From: Collimonas sp. PA-H2
GTDB lineage: Bacteria; Pseudomonadota; Gammaproteobacteria; Burkholderiales; Burkholderiaceae_D
Direction of reading: 5' to 3'
Length of the DNA stretch: 64,000 bases
Assembly: GCF_002564105.1 (NCBI RefSeq)
Contig: NZ_PDBX01000001.1
Location: 5,208,001 to 5,272,000, forward strand
The translations under genes and the position numbers were made by a program. A model generated the notes under the pieces. It did not search any database and had not been told where the DNA came from. It saw only the letters and a list, made by a program, of their open reading frames with translations. Positions 53,027 to 61,157 of the stretch are shown piece after piece (the stretch's first letter is position 1; each line of letters begins with the position of its first letter).

Positions 53027-54217
53027 CTAGATAACCACGGGATCCTCGCGACCATCTGCCGCGAACTGATGCACTGCTTCCGGCTTCGCGGCGAATTCCG
53101 ATACGGTCCGGTCAAGCAGGGCTGCCACGATGCGCTGCGAGGCGTAGCCGTCGCCGTAGGGATTGTGGTGTTGGGCAAACGATCTCCATGCGGCATCGTC
53201 GTCATACAGCCGGTGGACAGCCGTAACGATGCGCTCCGCCTCGGTGCCCACCAGTTCGACCGTGCCTGCGAGAACCGCCTCCGGTCTTTCGGTGACGTCG
53301 CGCATCACCAGCACCGGCTTGCCCAGGGACGGCGCTTCTTCCTGGACGCCGCCGGAGTCGGTGAGAACCACATGCGCGCGCTGCATCAAACGTACGAACG
53401 AGAGGTAATCCAGCGGCGCAATCAGATGTACGTTGGGCAGATGGGACAGGGCGGCCGATACCGGTTGCTGCACATTGGGATTGAGATGCACCGGATAGAC
53501 GATCTCAATATCCGCCCGCGCAGACAGCTCGGCCAGCGCCGTGCAGATATTCTGAAAGCCGGGTCCGAAATTTTCCCTCCGGTGGCCGGTAACCAGCAGC
53601 ATTTTGCGGCCCGATTGGAGGAAGGGGAATTGCGCATCGAGCCTGCTGCGCAATTCGTCGTCAAGCGAAATCCGCGTACTGGAAGCCATCAAGGCATCGA
53701 TCACCGTATTGCCGGTAATATAGACCTTGCCGGCCAGATTTTCCCTGCGCAGGTTTTGTTTCGATCCTTCAGTCGGTGCAAACAGCAAGTCGCTGACGAC
53801 GTCGACCACCCTGCGGTTCATCTCTTCAGGCCAGGGTTGTTTCAAATTACCGGTACGCAATCCGGCCTCGACATGCGCAACCGGAATCCCGCGATGGAAG
53901 GCGGCGACGGCGCCCGCCATTGCCGTTGTCGTGTCTCCATGCACCAGCACGCGATCGGGCTTTACTTGCTCGATCAAGGGATCGAGCGCCGCGAAAAGGC
54001 GGGAACTCAGGCCATTCAGCGTCTGGTTCGGCAGCATCAGGTCCAGGTCGAAATCGGTCTGCAATTCGAAAACGTCCATTACCTGGCGCAGCATGCTGCG
54101 GTGCTGCCCGGTGCTGCAGACAAGGGACTCGATTTCTGCTTCCAATGCGAGACTCTTGAGTACAGGCGCCATCTTGATGGCTTCCGGGCGGGTGCCGAAT
54201 ATGGAGAGAATTTTCAT
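53027..54217 (-). CDS. wecB: UDP-N-acetylglucosamine 2-epimerase (non-hydrolysing)
   Basis: Cytosolic enzyme of 396 residues that interconverts UDP-GlcNAc and UDP-ManNAc. The conserved acidic residues D95 (HGDTTT), E117 (HVEAGLRT) and E131 (PEEMNR) sit at exactly the positions known for the Escherichia coli enzyme. FGTRPEAIKMAPV at the start and TDSGGVQEEAPSLGKPVLV later are the nucleotide-binding signatures. AAGGGGGA precedes the ATG at 54217. It is first in the wecB-nfrB-nfrA-ybcH-like run, so its UDP-ManNAc product is probably the NfrB substrate. No wecC dehydrogenase is adjacent, so the sugar likely enters as ManNAc. Confidence 0.95.
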   Translation of the reverse strand: MKILSIFGTRPEAIKMAPVLKSLALEAEIESLVCSTGQHRSMLRQVMDVFELQTDFDLDLMLPNQTLNGLSSRLFAALDPLIEQVKPDRVLVHGDTTTAMAGAVAAFHRGIPVAHVEAGLRTGNLKQPWPEEMNRRVVDVVSDLLFAPTEGSKQNLRRENLAGKVYITGNTVIDALMASSTRISLDDELRSRLDAQFPFLQSGRKMLLVTGHRRENFGPGFQNICTALAELSARADIEIVYPVHLNPNVQQPVSAALSHLPNVHLIAPLDYLSFVRLMQRAHVVLTDSGGVQEEAPSLGKPVLVMRDVTERPEAVLAGTVELVGTEAERIVTAVHRLYDDDAAWRSFAQHHNPYGDGYASQRIVAALLDRTVSEFAAKPEAVHQFAADGREDPVVI

Positions 54218-54396
54218 AAGTCCCCCTTATGAATCAGACATGCAATGTTGCCATTGCCGCGAGAATGACTGTAATTATTTGTTATTCATTGTTACGCTCA
54301 AGTCAGTTTATAGGATGAATGTAATTTCTGCCAATAGAAATCTTTATAACAAGCGCTGCTTGTATAAATGCTGTGCTTTAACTTAATAAAAATTGG

Positions 54397-54987
54397 CTAG
54401 CGGCCGGCATGATGCGGCTTGCCGGGTCGCGCCGCAGGTGGGATTGCAGGCGCCGCAGGTAGAGCCGCCGGCTCCCCAGGTGGCGTCGCGGGCAGAAGCG
54501 CCGGCGCTGCAGGCAGAGCGGCTGACGCTATCTCCGGTTTGGTCTCGGCATGCTCAGGCAGGATCAGCCGTTTGAGAATGCCGCCTTCCAATAACAGCAC
54601 ATAGGTCTTACGCACTTCCTTGACGCTAGTCCCCCGCTGCACTTCCTGCCCAACCCGGACCACTTGCGCGGGCTGGCCCTCTGCGCTCAGGATAGCCACG
54701 CTTTCCGCGGCATTTTGTGCTACCACCACGCCCGTCAGCCGGTAGTTGCTGGCAACCACACTTCCATGATCGCCAAACAATCCGGCCGCCTGGGAAATAT
54801 CAATCTGTGGCGCCTCTGCTTGCGGCGGTGGCGCAAGCGCAGGTAGCGGCGGCTCGACCAGCTTCATCCGCCAGTATGCGGCGCAGGCACATAACAGCAT
54901 GAATAAAGCCAGACTGGCGAGCGCGGGCAGACGCGCGCCATGGCGGCGCATTTTTTTGCCGATAATTCTGTTGAAATAGCCGCCCAT
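54397..54987 (-). CDS. orphan GspC-like inner-membrane protein (type II secretion homology region)
   Basis: A 196-residue protein with one membrane helix (about 20-40) and a periplasmic homology region of the GspC/PulC type (about 68-145): LFG at 70-71, SNYRLTGVVVAQ, AILSAEG, VVRVGQEVQRGTSVKEV and VLLLEGGILKRLILP. In T2SS this region binds the GspD secretin. The tail (about 150-196) is Ala/Pro-rich with loose repeats and ends in basic residues. Start chosen at ATG 54987 with AGGAAC upstream; an extension to 55134 is unlike the family. No other T2SS gene is nearby. It lies 179 nt upstream of wecB on the same strand. Confidence 0.75.
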   Translation of the reverse strand: MGGYFNRIIGKKMRRHGARLPALASLALFMLLCACAAYWRMKLVEPPLPALAPPPQAEAPQIDISQAAGLFGDHGSVVASNYRLTGVVVAQNAAESVAILSAEGQPAQVVRVGQEVQRGTSVKEVRKTYVLLLEGGILKRLILPEHAETKPEIASAALPAAPALLPATPPGEPAALPAAPAIPPAARPGKPHHAGR

Positions 54988-55647
54988 GTTCCTATTGTTC
55001 TCTGGTCCAGCCAACCAATTCTCAACCTGCGGTAGTGGCATGGCGCCAGACTTGGAATTATTGGAAGCCGGCTTCCATGTTAAAAATGGCGCGCTATATT
55101 TTCCAGTCGGCATTCTATTTGGATGCAGCAACAAGCCCGCTTTCTCGTCATCAATTTGTGAAACTCAGGCGTGCAGGTGTTGCCGTCATGACGAGCATAC
55201 TCCAAATTTTATCTTGGAAAAAAGCAGGTCTGTTACTCGGCGGAAAACAACAATATCGGCCACGATTTTTGTGCAAGATGTTGCATGGACTGCTAGCTAA
55301 AATAGCACCTTCGCCTATACTTCAAGCTAACATTTTGTAGCATGAAGACGAACGTTCCCATAAGAAAGAATCAGCGCGGTTTTTACCTCATCCCGAGATT
55401 GCATCGTAGAAAGACGGATCATGATTGCTGTCAAAAAATCCCTCGGATGCAGGTCGATTGCTAGCCGTTCCTCGTCATTTTATCTGCACTGTCTTGACGC
55501 CCGCGGAATCAAACAGCGATGTCGCGCGGGACAGTCAGCAATATCCCGCATTCAAAATTTGCATTGCTAGTGTCCGGATGCGATATCCCAGTCCGATTTA
55601 AAGGGGAGGGCTGGCGCTCAAGTACTCATCTTCAATGGGAGAAAATC
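54988..55647. promoter_or_regulatory. 660-nt divergent intergenic region of the exopolysaccharide island
   Basis: Separates the GspC-like gene (-) from the small His-rich gene (+). It is AT-richer than its neighbours and holds no convincing gene; short frames on the plus strand near 54986-55340 look random. Promoters for both directions must lie here. I see no strong sigma-70 consensus or terminator, only AT-rich stretches such as 55220-55340. Confidence 0.4.
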
Positions 55648-55908
55648 ATGAAAGCCACACATAAAATGCGGTCGCATATTCTCGCGGCTGGCATCGGCGC
55701 GGTCATTGGTTTTGCAGCATCAGCCAATGCCGGCGATGTCAACATTGCGCCCCCTCGGAAACCAGCTTTTGACACGGTGATCACGCCGGGCCAGGTGCCT
55801 GGCAAAGACATACAGCACGGTCATCATCATAAGGGCGACGTCAAGAAAAATAAGTCCAGAGATGATGAAGAGCTTAAACAAACCGGAAAAGCAGGTGGCC
55901 AATCATGA
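55648..55908 (+). CDS. small exported His/Lys-rich protein coupled to the DUF2334 gene
   Basis: An 86-residue protein with a signal peptide (ending SANA) and a short mature chain: DVNIAPPRKPAFDTVI, a HGHHHKG cluster that may bind metal, then a charged tail (KKNKSRDDEELKQ). I do not recognise the family. ATG 55648 follows TGGGAG. Its stop overlaps the next start by ATGA, so the two proteins are made together, and it may deliver metal or hold the deacetylase-like partner; that is inference. Confidence 0.7.
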   Translation: MKATHKMRSHILAAGIGAVIGFAASANAGDVNIAPPRKPAFDTVITPGQVPGKDIQHGHHHKGDVKKNKSRDDEELKQTGKAGGQS

Positions 55909-57563
55909 AAAAGATTGCGACTATTTTTGTGCTGATCGCCGGACTGTTTATGCTTAGCCCGTCGCCGGCAAGTGCGCAGGTAGTGACTACTCCGATAAAA
56001 GTATTGATTGTGTACGATGCCCCTTCCCCCGATCAGTATGAGAAGCTGGGATTTGCCTACGCCATCATGCTGCGCAATCTGATGGGACATTTCAACAGCA
56101 CCGTTGATCTGGTGTCGATACAAAACTATAGCGCCGGAAAAATCGAGTCCTATCAGGCCACTTTCTATCTGGGATCGTATTACAACAATCCGATTCCGGC
56201 TGTATTTCTCAACGATGTCAATGCCACGCAGAAAACCGTCGTCTGGTTCAAATACAACCTGTGGCAGTTCGCATGGAACACGGCGTACAACTTCAATACC
56301 CATTACGGATTCAGCTTTAGCGGCTTACAGGGATTGAATGCGCCGCCCAGTTCGAACAACCCGACACCGGGTTTCTTCGATACCGTCTCCTACAAGGGTA
56401 AGTCGATGGTGAAGTACTATGCCTACGATCCTGCGAGCAACACCGTGAGCGCCGATCCCGACGTCGGGATCACGCAGATCGTTGATGCGACCAAGGCACA
56501 GACACTGGTAACGATTACAAACAGCAAGACTTCCGTGCAGGCGCCGTATATTATCCGCTCCGGCAATTTCTGGTACTTCGCCGACTTGCCATTGTCATAC
56601 ATCGGCCCGCGGGACCGCTATCTGGTCCTGTGCGATATCTTGCATGACATCTTCGCTGACAATCAGCCGGTAAGCCATAAAGCTCTGGTACGGCTGGAAG
56701 ATGTCGATGCGTTGGTGGATTACGGCACAATGAAAACGCTGTCGGACTATCTGGTGGGCAAACACATTCCATTTTCGATTGCCACCATCCCGCATTACAT
56801 GGACCCGCTAGGTGTATACAACGGCGGGGTTGCGGAAGAAGTGCCGCTGTCGCAGGCCGGGACGCTCAAGAGATCGTTAAATTACGCGCTGGCGCGAGGC
56901 GGGAAAGTTCTAATGCATGGATATACCCATCAATACGATTCGATGCGGAACAAGAATACAGGGGTCAGCGCCGATGATTTTGAATTCTGGAATGCCGTGG
57001 CGAATACCCCGGTGGCCGAAGATTCGACTGCATGGGCATTGGGACGCCTCCAGGCGGGAAAGGCAGAATTCCAGAATAACGGTTACACGCCATTTGCCTG
57101 GGAGACCCCGCACTACCAGTCATCGCCGTTGACCACGAAGGCTATACCGCAGGTATTCAAGACAACCTATCAGCGCGCCGTGTATTACACCTCCGACACC
57201 CCTAACTTCACCTTGGCCCAGGGCAAGGATTTTGCAGTTGGACAGTTTTTCCCCTACGTCATCAAGCAAGACTACTACGGCCAGTGGATTGTGCCGGAAA
57301 ATCTGGGGGACATGGAATACAACATCAGCACTATCGATCCGTATTCAAACGTGGTCTACACCTGGCATGATCTTTATCTGAATGCCCAATATGCTTTGGT
57401 GGTAAGGGATGGATTTGCATCTTTCTTCTTTCATCCATTTTGGCTGGAGTCGTCGCTGGCGCCGCTGGTCACCACCGGATTCAGCGATTTCCAAAGCATA
57501 GTTCAGGGTATTACAGGATTGGGCTACACCTGGACCGATGCCAGTACACTCGGACATCCATAA
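55905..57563 (+). CDS. secreted DUF2334 polysaccharide-deacetylase-like protein
   Basis: Exported protein of 552 residues. The signal peptide ends SPASA (about 24). The N-terminal 230 residues look like a flavodoxin- or glutaminase-like a/b domain (KVLIVYDAPSPDQYEKLGFAYA), common before DUF2334. The DUF2334 part (about 260-410) has RLEDVDA with D267/D269, IATIPHYMDP, HGYTH (H338, H342) and AWETPHY (399-404), the metal and catalytic motifs of NodB-like deacetylases. It should act on a polysaccharide in the periplasm or outside, perhaps removing acetyls from the NfrB product, as PgaB does for poly-GlcNAc. It is divergent from the GspC-like/wecB/nfr genes and ends at a strong hairpin. Confidence 0.85.
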   Translation: MKKIATIFVLIAGLFMLSPSPASAQVVTTPIKVLIVYDAPSPDQYEKLGFAYAIMLRNLMGHFNSTVDLVSIQNYSAGKIESYQATFYLGSYYNNPIPAVFLNDVNATQKTVVWFKYNLWQFAWNTAYNFNTHYGFSFSGLQGLNAPPSSNNPTPGFFDTVSYKGKSMVKYYAYDPASNTVSADPDVGITQIVDATKAQTLVTITNSKTSVQAPYIIRSGNFWYFADLPLSYIGPRDRYLVLCDILHDIFADNQPVSHKALVRLEDVDALVDYGTMKTLSDYLVGKHIPFSIATIPHYMDPLGVYNGGVAEEVPLSQAGTLKRSLNYALARGGKVLMHGYTHQYDSMRNKNTGVSADDFEFWNAVANTPVAEDSTAWALGRLQAGKAEFQNNGYTPFAWETPHYQSSPLTTKAIPQVFKTTYQRAVYYTSDTPNFTLAQGKDFAVGQFFPYVIKQDYYGQWIVPENLGDMEYNISTIDPYSNVVYTWHDLYLNAQYALVVRDGFASFFFHPFWLESSLAPLVTTGFSDFQSIVQGITGLGYTWTDASTLGHP

Positions 57564-57574
57564 GCCATGCATCT

Positions 57575-57607
57575 GCCCGCCAAAGGAGCCAGCTTCCTTT
57601 GGCGGGC
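57575..57607 (+). terminator. strong hairpin after the DUF2334 gene
   Basis: GCCCGCCAAAGGA (57575-57587) pairs perfectly over 13 bp with TCCTTTGGCGGGC (57595-57607) around a 7-nt loop, 11 nt after the stop codon at 57563. No T-run follows on the plus strand, so it may need Rho or act as an mRNA end-stabiliser. Confidence 0.7.
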
Positions 57608-57639
57608 TGCGATATGGCAACTAGACAGAATGTAGTGAC

Positions 57640-57836
57640 CTGCCGAACCATGGGGACGCCTTGGTTCGCGACCATCCGTGTCGACGGCATCAGGGCAGGT
57701 CGATCCCGGATTTTTTTAAGCCAGTCCGGTTCCATCTCCAGCTTGCCGATTTCACTGTAAAGCCGTTCAGCTTGGCGCTGCTCGCTCACCGGCTGCGGGC
57801 CTCGCTTGCCTTCAAACCAAGGCTTGTCAACTTGCC
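57640..57836 (-). pseudogene. decayed IS3-family transposase fragment
   Basis: On the minus strand the frame reads FEGKRGPQPVSEQRQAERLY and then SEIGKLEMEPDWLKK, which is the end of OrfA of IS3-type elements (family pattern GKRGPKP, ERLYAEIGKLKMELDWLKKK). Further down, ALMPSTRMVANQGVPMVRQ resembles the start of OrfB (NQGAPMVRQC). The rest of both frames, and any terminal repeats, are missing. It lies between the exopolysaccharide island and the mipA-type operon, so it may mark an old insertion boundary. Confidence 0.7.
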
Positions 57837-57947
57837 TGGCCCAGTCAAAATATTTCAGCTTGCAAGACGCCAGTAAGTAAGCGGTAAGAGCTTATGGTGG
57901 AACATGCCTCCCAGCAGCAGATCATTCAATCCTCTTGTGGAGTCAAC

Positions 57948-58739
57948 ATGCACCATTTCAAGTTTACCTGCCGACTGGCCTCGGCAGCGCTGATCGGAGC
58001 GACGCTTAGCGCCGCGGCAAGCATGAGTCATGCTGATACGGCATTGACCGAGGAGCCGCATGCCGCCGACGCTTCCCAATGGGGGCTGGGCATCGGCCTC
58101 GGTTCTGAAAGCAGGCCCTACCGCGGCGTCAGCAATCATGTTTCCGTTCTGCCGCTGGTATTGTATGAAAACCGCTGGGTCCATTTTTTTGGCAATACGC
58201 TTGATGTCAAGCTGGGGTCGGTCGACCAGTTCAGCTTCACATTGCGTGCCAAATATGCATTGAACGATGGCTACAAGGGCAGCGATTCCAATGCACTGCG
58301 GGGCATGGACGAACGTAAGGGCAGCGCCTGGGGCGGGGTGGCCGGCAGCTGGGATAATCCCTATGCGAAGCTGTCGCTGGAATGGCTGACCGCCGGCAGC
58401 ACCAAGGGCAATACGGTCAAGCTTGGCGTCGAGCACTCGTTTGCGATGGCAGGGTTGCAGCTGACGCCGCACCTGAGCACGACCTGGATGGACAGCAAGT
58501 ATGTCAATTATTACTACGGCGTCAAAGCCAGCGAAGCTACCGCCGAGCGGGCGGCTTATACTGGCAAATCGACCGCTAATATTGAATTTGGCGTGCGCGC
58601 GGACTATCCGCTGACCCGCAATCAAATGATCACGCTGGACGTCGGCGACCTGCAGCGCGGCAGCGGCGTCAAGGACAGTCCGATAGTCGACAAGTCGTCG
58701 GCGGCAACTGTGCGGGTGGGCTATCTTTATAAATTTTAA
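57948..58739 (+). CDS. MipA/OmpV-family outer-membrane protein
   Basis: Outer-membrane barrel protein of 263 residues. A signal peptide ends MSHA (about 29). The barrel opens WGLGIGLGSESRPYRGVSNHVSVLP, the family hallmark, and ends in VGYLYKF with a C-terminal Phe suited to BAM insertion. MipA scaffolds murein enzymes in Escherichia coli, but many homologues are simply stress- or cation-regulated porin-like proteins. The ATG at 57948 is chosen because GGAG lies 6 nt upstream and a signal peptide follows; a frame from 57894 does not start with one. Seven nt before the response regulator, so it is probably in one operon with the two-component system. Confidence 0.9.
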   Translation: MHHFKFTCRLASAALIGATLSAAASMSHADTALTEEPHAADASQWGLGIGLGSESRPYRGVSNHVSVLPLVLYENRWVHFFGNTLDVKLGSVDQFSFTLRAKYALNDGYKGSDSNALRGMDERKGSAWGGVAGSWDNPYAKLSLEWLTAGSTKGNTVKLGVEHSFAMAGLQLTPHLSTTWMDSKYVNYYYGVKASEATAERAAYTGKSTANIEFGVRADYPLTRNQMITLDVGDLQRGSGVKDSPIVDKSSAATVRVGYLYKF

Positions 58740-58745
58740 GCAAGA

Positions 58746-59435
58746 ATGATGAATCGAATCGGCCTGCTGGAAGACCACGAGCGCATGGCGCAGTTGATAC
58801 GGCAGGCTATGGCCGGGGTCGGCGTGGAAGTCGATATCTATGGCCGTATCGACCATGCGGTCGACGGCTTTGCCCGCATCCCGTATGCGGCGCTGGTGAT
58901 CGACCGCGGCTTGCCGGATGGCGACGGCCTGGACCTGCTGCGCAAGCTGCGCGCCAAGGGCGTGCTGACTCCGTGCCTGATGCTGACCGCGCTTGACGCC
59001 CTGCACGACCGGGTGGCGGGACTGGAAGCTGGCGCCGACGACTATCTGCCCAAGCCGTTTTCAATGGAAGAACTGGTCGCCAGGGTGCGCGCCCTGATGC
59101 GGCGTCCGCCGCAATTGCAAAGCCTGGTCCCGGCCTATCTTGGCTTGCAGGTGTCGCCGGAATTGAGCAGCATGCGCAACGGCGAGGATTCGGTGTCGCT
59201 GGCGCCCTCGGAGCTGCAGGTGATGCTGAGCCTGGTCCGGGCCGGCGGCCAGCCGGTACGCCGGAGCGCCCTGGAAATGGCCGCCTGGGGCGTCGGCGAC
59301 GCGGTCACCCCGAATGCGCTGGATGTGGCTTTGCACCGCCTGCGGCGCAAGCTGCAGGCTATCGACTCTGTCGTCGAAATCGCCAACGTCAGGGCTTATG
59401 GTTTTGCATTGCAGGAAATGGACGATGCCGTATAG
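58746..59435 (+). CDS. OmpR-type response regulator
   Basis: A 229-residue regulator. Receiver acidic pair E9/D10 (LLEDHE), phosphoacceptor D53 (LVIDRGLPDGDG), switch Thr in MLTALDA, and Lys in LPKPFS. The winged helix (about 135-225) includes LAPSELQVMLSLVRAGGQPV and LDVALHRLRRKLQ. It follows the mipA-like gene by 6 nt and overlaps the kinase start by 11 nt. Two ATG codons in a row at 58746 and 58749 leave the exact start open. The mipA-like gene is its most likely target. Confidence 0.94.
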   Translation: MMNRIGLLEDHERMAQLIRQAMAGVGVEVDIYGRIDHAVDGFARIPYAALVIDRGLPDGDGLDLLRKLRAKGVLTPCLMLTALDALHDRVAGLEAGADDYLPKPFSMEELVARVRALMRRPPQLQSLVPAYLGLQVSPELSSMRNGEDSVSLAPSELQVMLSLVRAGGQPVRRSALEMAAWGVGDAVTPNALDVALHRLRRKLQAIDSVVEIANVRAYGFALQEMDDAV

Positions 59436-60774
59436 CCTGGCAAAAAAGCTGATTGCCTCTACCGCCGCCACGCTGGTGATCATCACCGTGGCGGCAACCG
59501 CCTTCCTGGCCGCGACCTACCAGTGGGAGCCCGAGTTGCTGTTCCGCCAAGAGATGTTCAGGAATGCCGACAAGATCGCGGACAGCATGCGCTTTGATGC
59601 CTCGGGAAGCTTGTCGGCAGTAGCATTGAGTCCAAAAATGCAGCTGCTTTACGAAGCCTTGAAACTGGATTCAATCTACCGCATCCTGGACGACCAGGGC
59701 ATTGTCCTGCTCGCCTCCGACGGCGTCATGATCCCGCTGTTTGCCGCCGGCACGCGGTTCGACCCGAAAAGCGCGGTCGCGACCGACCTGGTCTTGTCCC
59801 GCTCGGGATTGCGATTGCACGTATTTACGAAAGCCGTTTCGCGCAAGAAAAAAACCTTCTATATCCAGGTTGCGCGCAGCGAGCGCATGCACCAGGCCAT
59901 CATCGGCAGCGACAGCGCCAGTTTCATGGCCGCCTCCGGTATCGCCGCGATTATCGCCATCCTGGTGTTTACCATCGTCGTATGGTTTACCTTCAACCGC
60001 GCGCTGCGCCCGCTGCGCGTCGCATCGGACGCCGCCAGCCTGCTTGAATCCAACAGCCTGGATTTCCGCTTGCCCACGGCGGATATGCCAGCCGAGCTGG
60101 TGCCGCTGATAGATGCGTTCAACAAAGCGCTAGGGCGCCTGGAGCTGGGCTATCGCCTGCAGCAGGAATTCCTGGCGACCGTTGCCCATGAACTGAAGAC
60201 GCCGCTGGCGCTGATCCGCGGGCAAATCGAACTCGACGGCGCGGCCGATCGCAAACTGCTTCTGAAGGACGTCGACTTCATGGCGCGCCAAGTGCATCAG
60301 CTGCTGCATCTGGCTGAAGTGAGCGACCGCAAAAACTTTGTATTCGAACAGGTGGATGTCGTCGAAGTGGCAAGAAGCGCGGTCGAGCATCTGGGACGGC
60401 TTGCGGATCGCTTGAGTGTTTTCATCCTTTGCAATGCGCCGCCGGAGAAAGTGGTGACCATGGCTGACAGCGGGGCATTGTTCGTGCTGGTCAAAAACCT
60501 GCTGGAAAACGCCCTCCATCATTCCCCGGTCGGGACAGGCGTGCTCATCACCATTACTTCCGACTATATTTCCATTCGCGATCATGGCAGGGGGATCGCG
60601 CCGGACAACCTGCCGCGGCTGTTCAAGCGCTTTTGGCGCGGCGAAAACCGGCGCGATGAAGGTGCGGGGCTGGGGCTGTCGATCTGCAAGGAAATTTCGT
60701 TTGCTCACGACTGGAATCTGATCGTCAATCATGACAAAGATCCGGGGGCGGAATTTGTAGTGGCTTTCCGCTAA
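59425..60774 (+). CDS. sensor histidine kinase
   Basis: Membrane kinase of 449 residues. Helix 1 (about 9-31) and helix 2 (about 168-190) bracket a periplasmic domain of about 135 residues. HAMP-like region (191-240, NRALRPLRVASDAASLLES), H255 in ATVAHELKTPLAL, and an ATPase domain with VKNLLENALHHSP, IRDHGRGI, LFKRFWRG and GAGLGLSI. The start at ATG 59425 lies inside the response-regulator end, an 11-nt overlap; an upstream extension has no helix. Its partner is the preceding regulator. Envelope stress or cations are plausible signals given the mipA-like gene, but unproven. Confidence 0.94.
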   Translation: MPYSLAKKLIASTAATLVIITVAATAFLAATYQWEPELLFRQEMFRNADKIADSMRFDASGSLSAVALSPKMQLLYEALKLDSIYRILDDQGIVLLASDGVMIPLFAAGTRFDPKSAVATDLVLSRSGLRLHVFTKAVSRKKKTFYIQVARSERMHQAIIGSDSASFMAASGIAAIIAILVFTIVVWFTFNRALRPLRVASDAASLLESNSLDFRLPTADMPAELVPLIDAFNKALGRLELGYRLQQEFLATVAHELKTPLALIRGQIELDGAADRKLLLKDVDFMARQVHQLLHLAEVSDRKNFVFEQVDVVEVARSAVEHLGRLADRLSVFILCNAPPEKVVTMADSGALFVLVKNLLENALHHSPVGTGVLITITSDYISIRDHGRGIAPDNLPRLFKRFWRGENRRDEGAGLGLSICKEISFAHDWNLIVNHDKDPGAEFVVAFR

Positions 60775-60926
60775 CTTCGTCTCGCGAGCCTGCTAATCCT
60801 GCGACGAATATCCGATCGTTTCCCATCTTTGCAACGCCGAGATTGGCGCACGCGCTGCCGCTTCGATCAATATCAATGCTCTTTCGACATGCTCAAAATA
60901 TGTGCTATGTCGCGAAGAAACCTATA

Positions 60927-60951
60927 TATAATTTCCACGGGGAAAATTATA
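60927..60951. promoter_or_regulatory. AT-rich inverted repeat in the gap before the secreted-protein gene
   Basis: TATAATTTCC (60927-60936) faces GGAAAATTATA (60941-60951) across ACGG, with one A extra on the right arm. It sits within the 383-nt gap 60775-61157, about 205 nt before the next start, and overlaps a TATATATAAT stretch that could be a promoter. The rest of the gap holds no convincing gene; small frames on both strands near 60829-61142 are unsupported. Confidence 0.4.
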
Positions 60952-61157
60952 CCAATTGGCAACCAAGCGCTGATCTTGGGTAAAACGCCTGTCTCTGAAA
61001 TATCCCCAGTCCGAGTTGATCTTGATTTAACGCAGCCGAGTGCGGCCACAAGCATTTTCGCAAGAAACCATCTTTTGGCCGGGCAGTTGCAATCTGCAAA
61101 GTAAGGTTTTTTCTTTACCCTCAAGAGGTTCAAAAATGACAATTTTTGGAGAAGAAA

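Noticed and set aside
54397..54987. Part of a type II secretion operon
   Set aside because: Only the GspC homology region is found; no GspD, E, F, G or other component lies in the window.
60829..61142. Small overlapping frames on both strands
   Set aside because: They overlap each other in an AT-rich gap with an inverted repeat and show no protein-like features.
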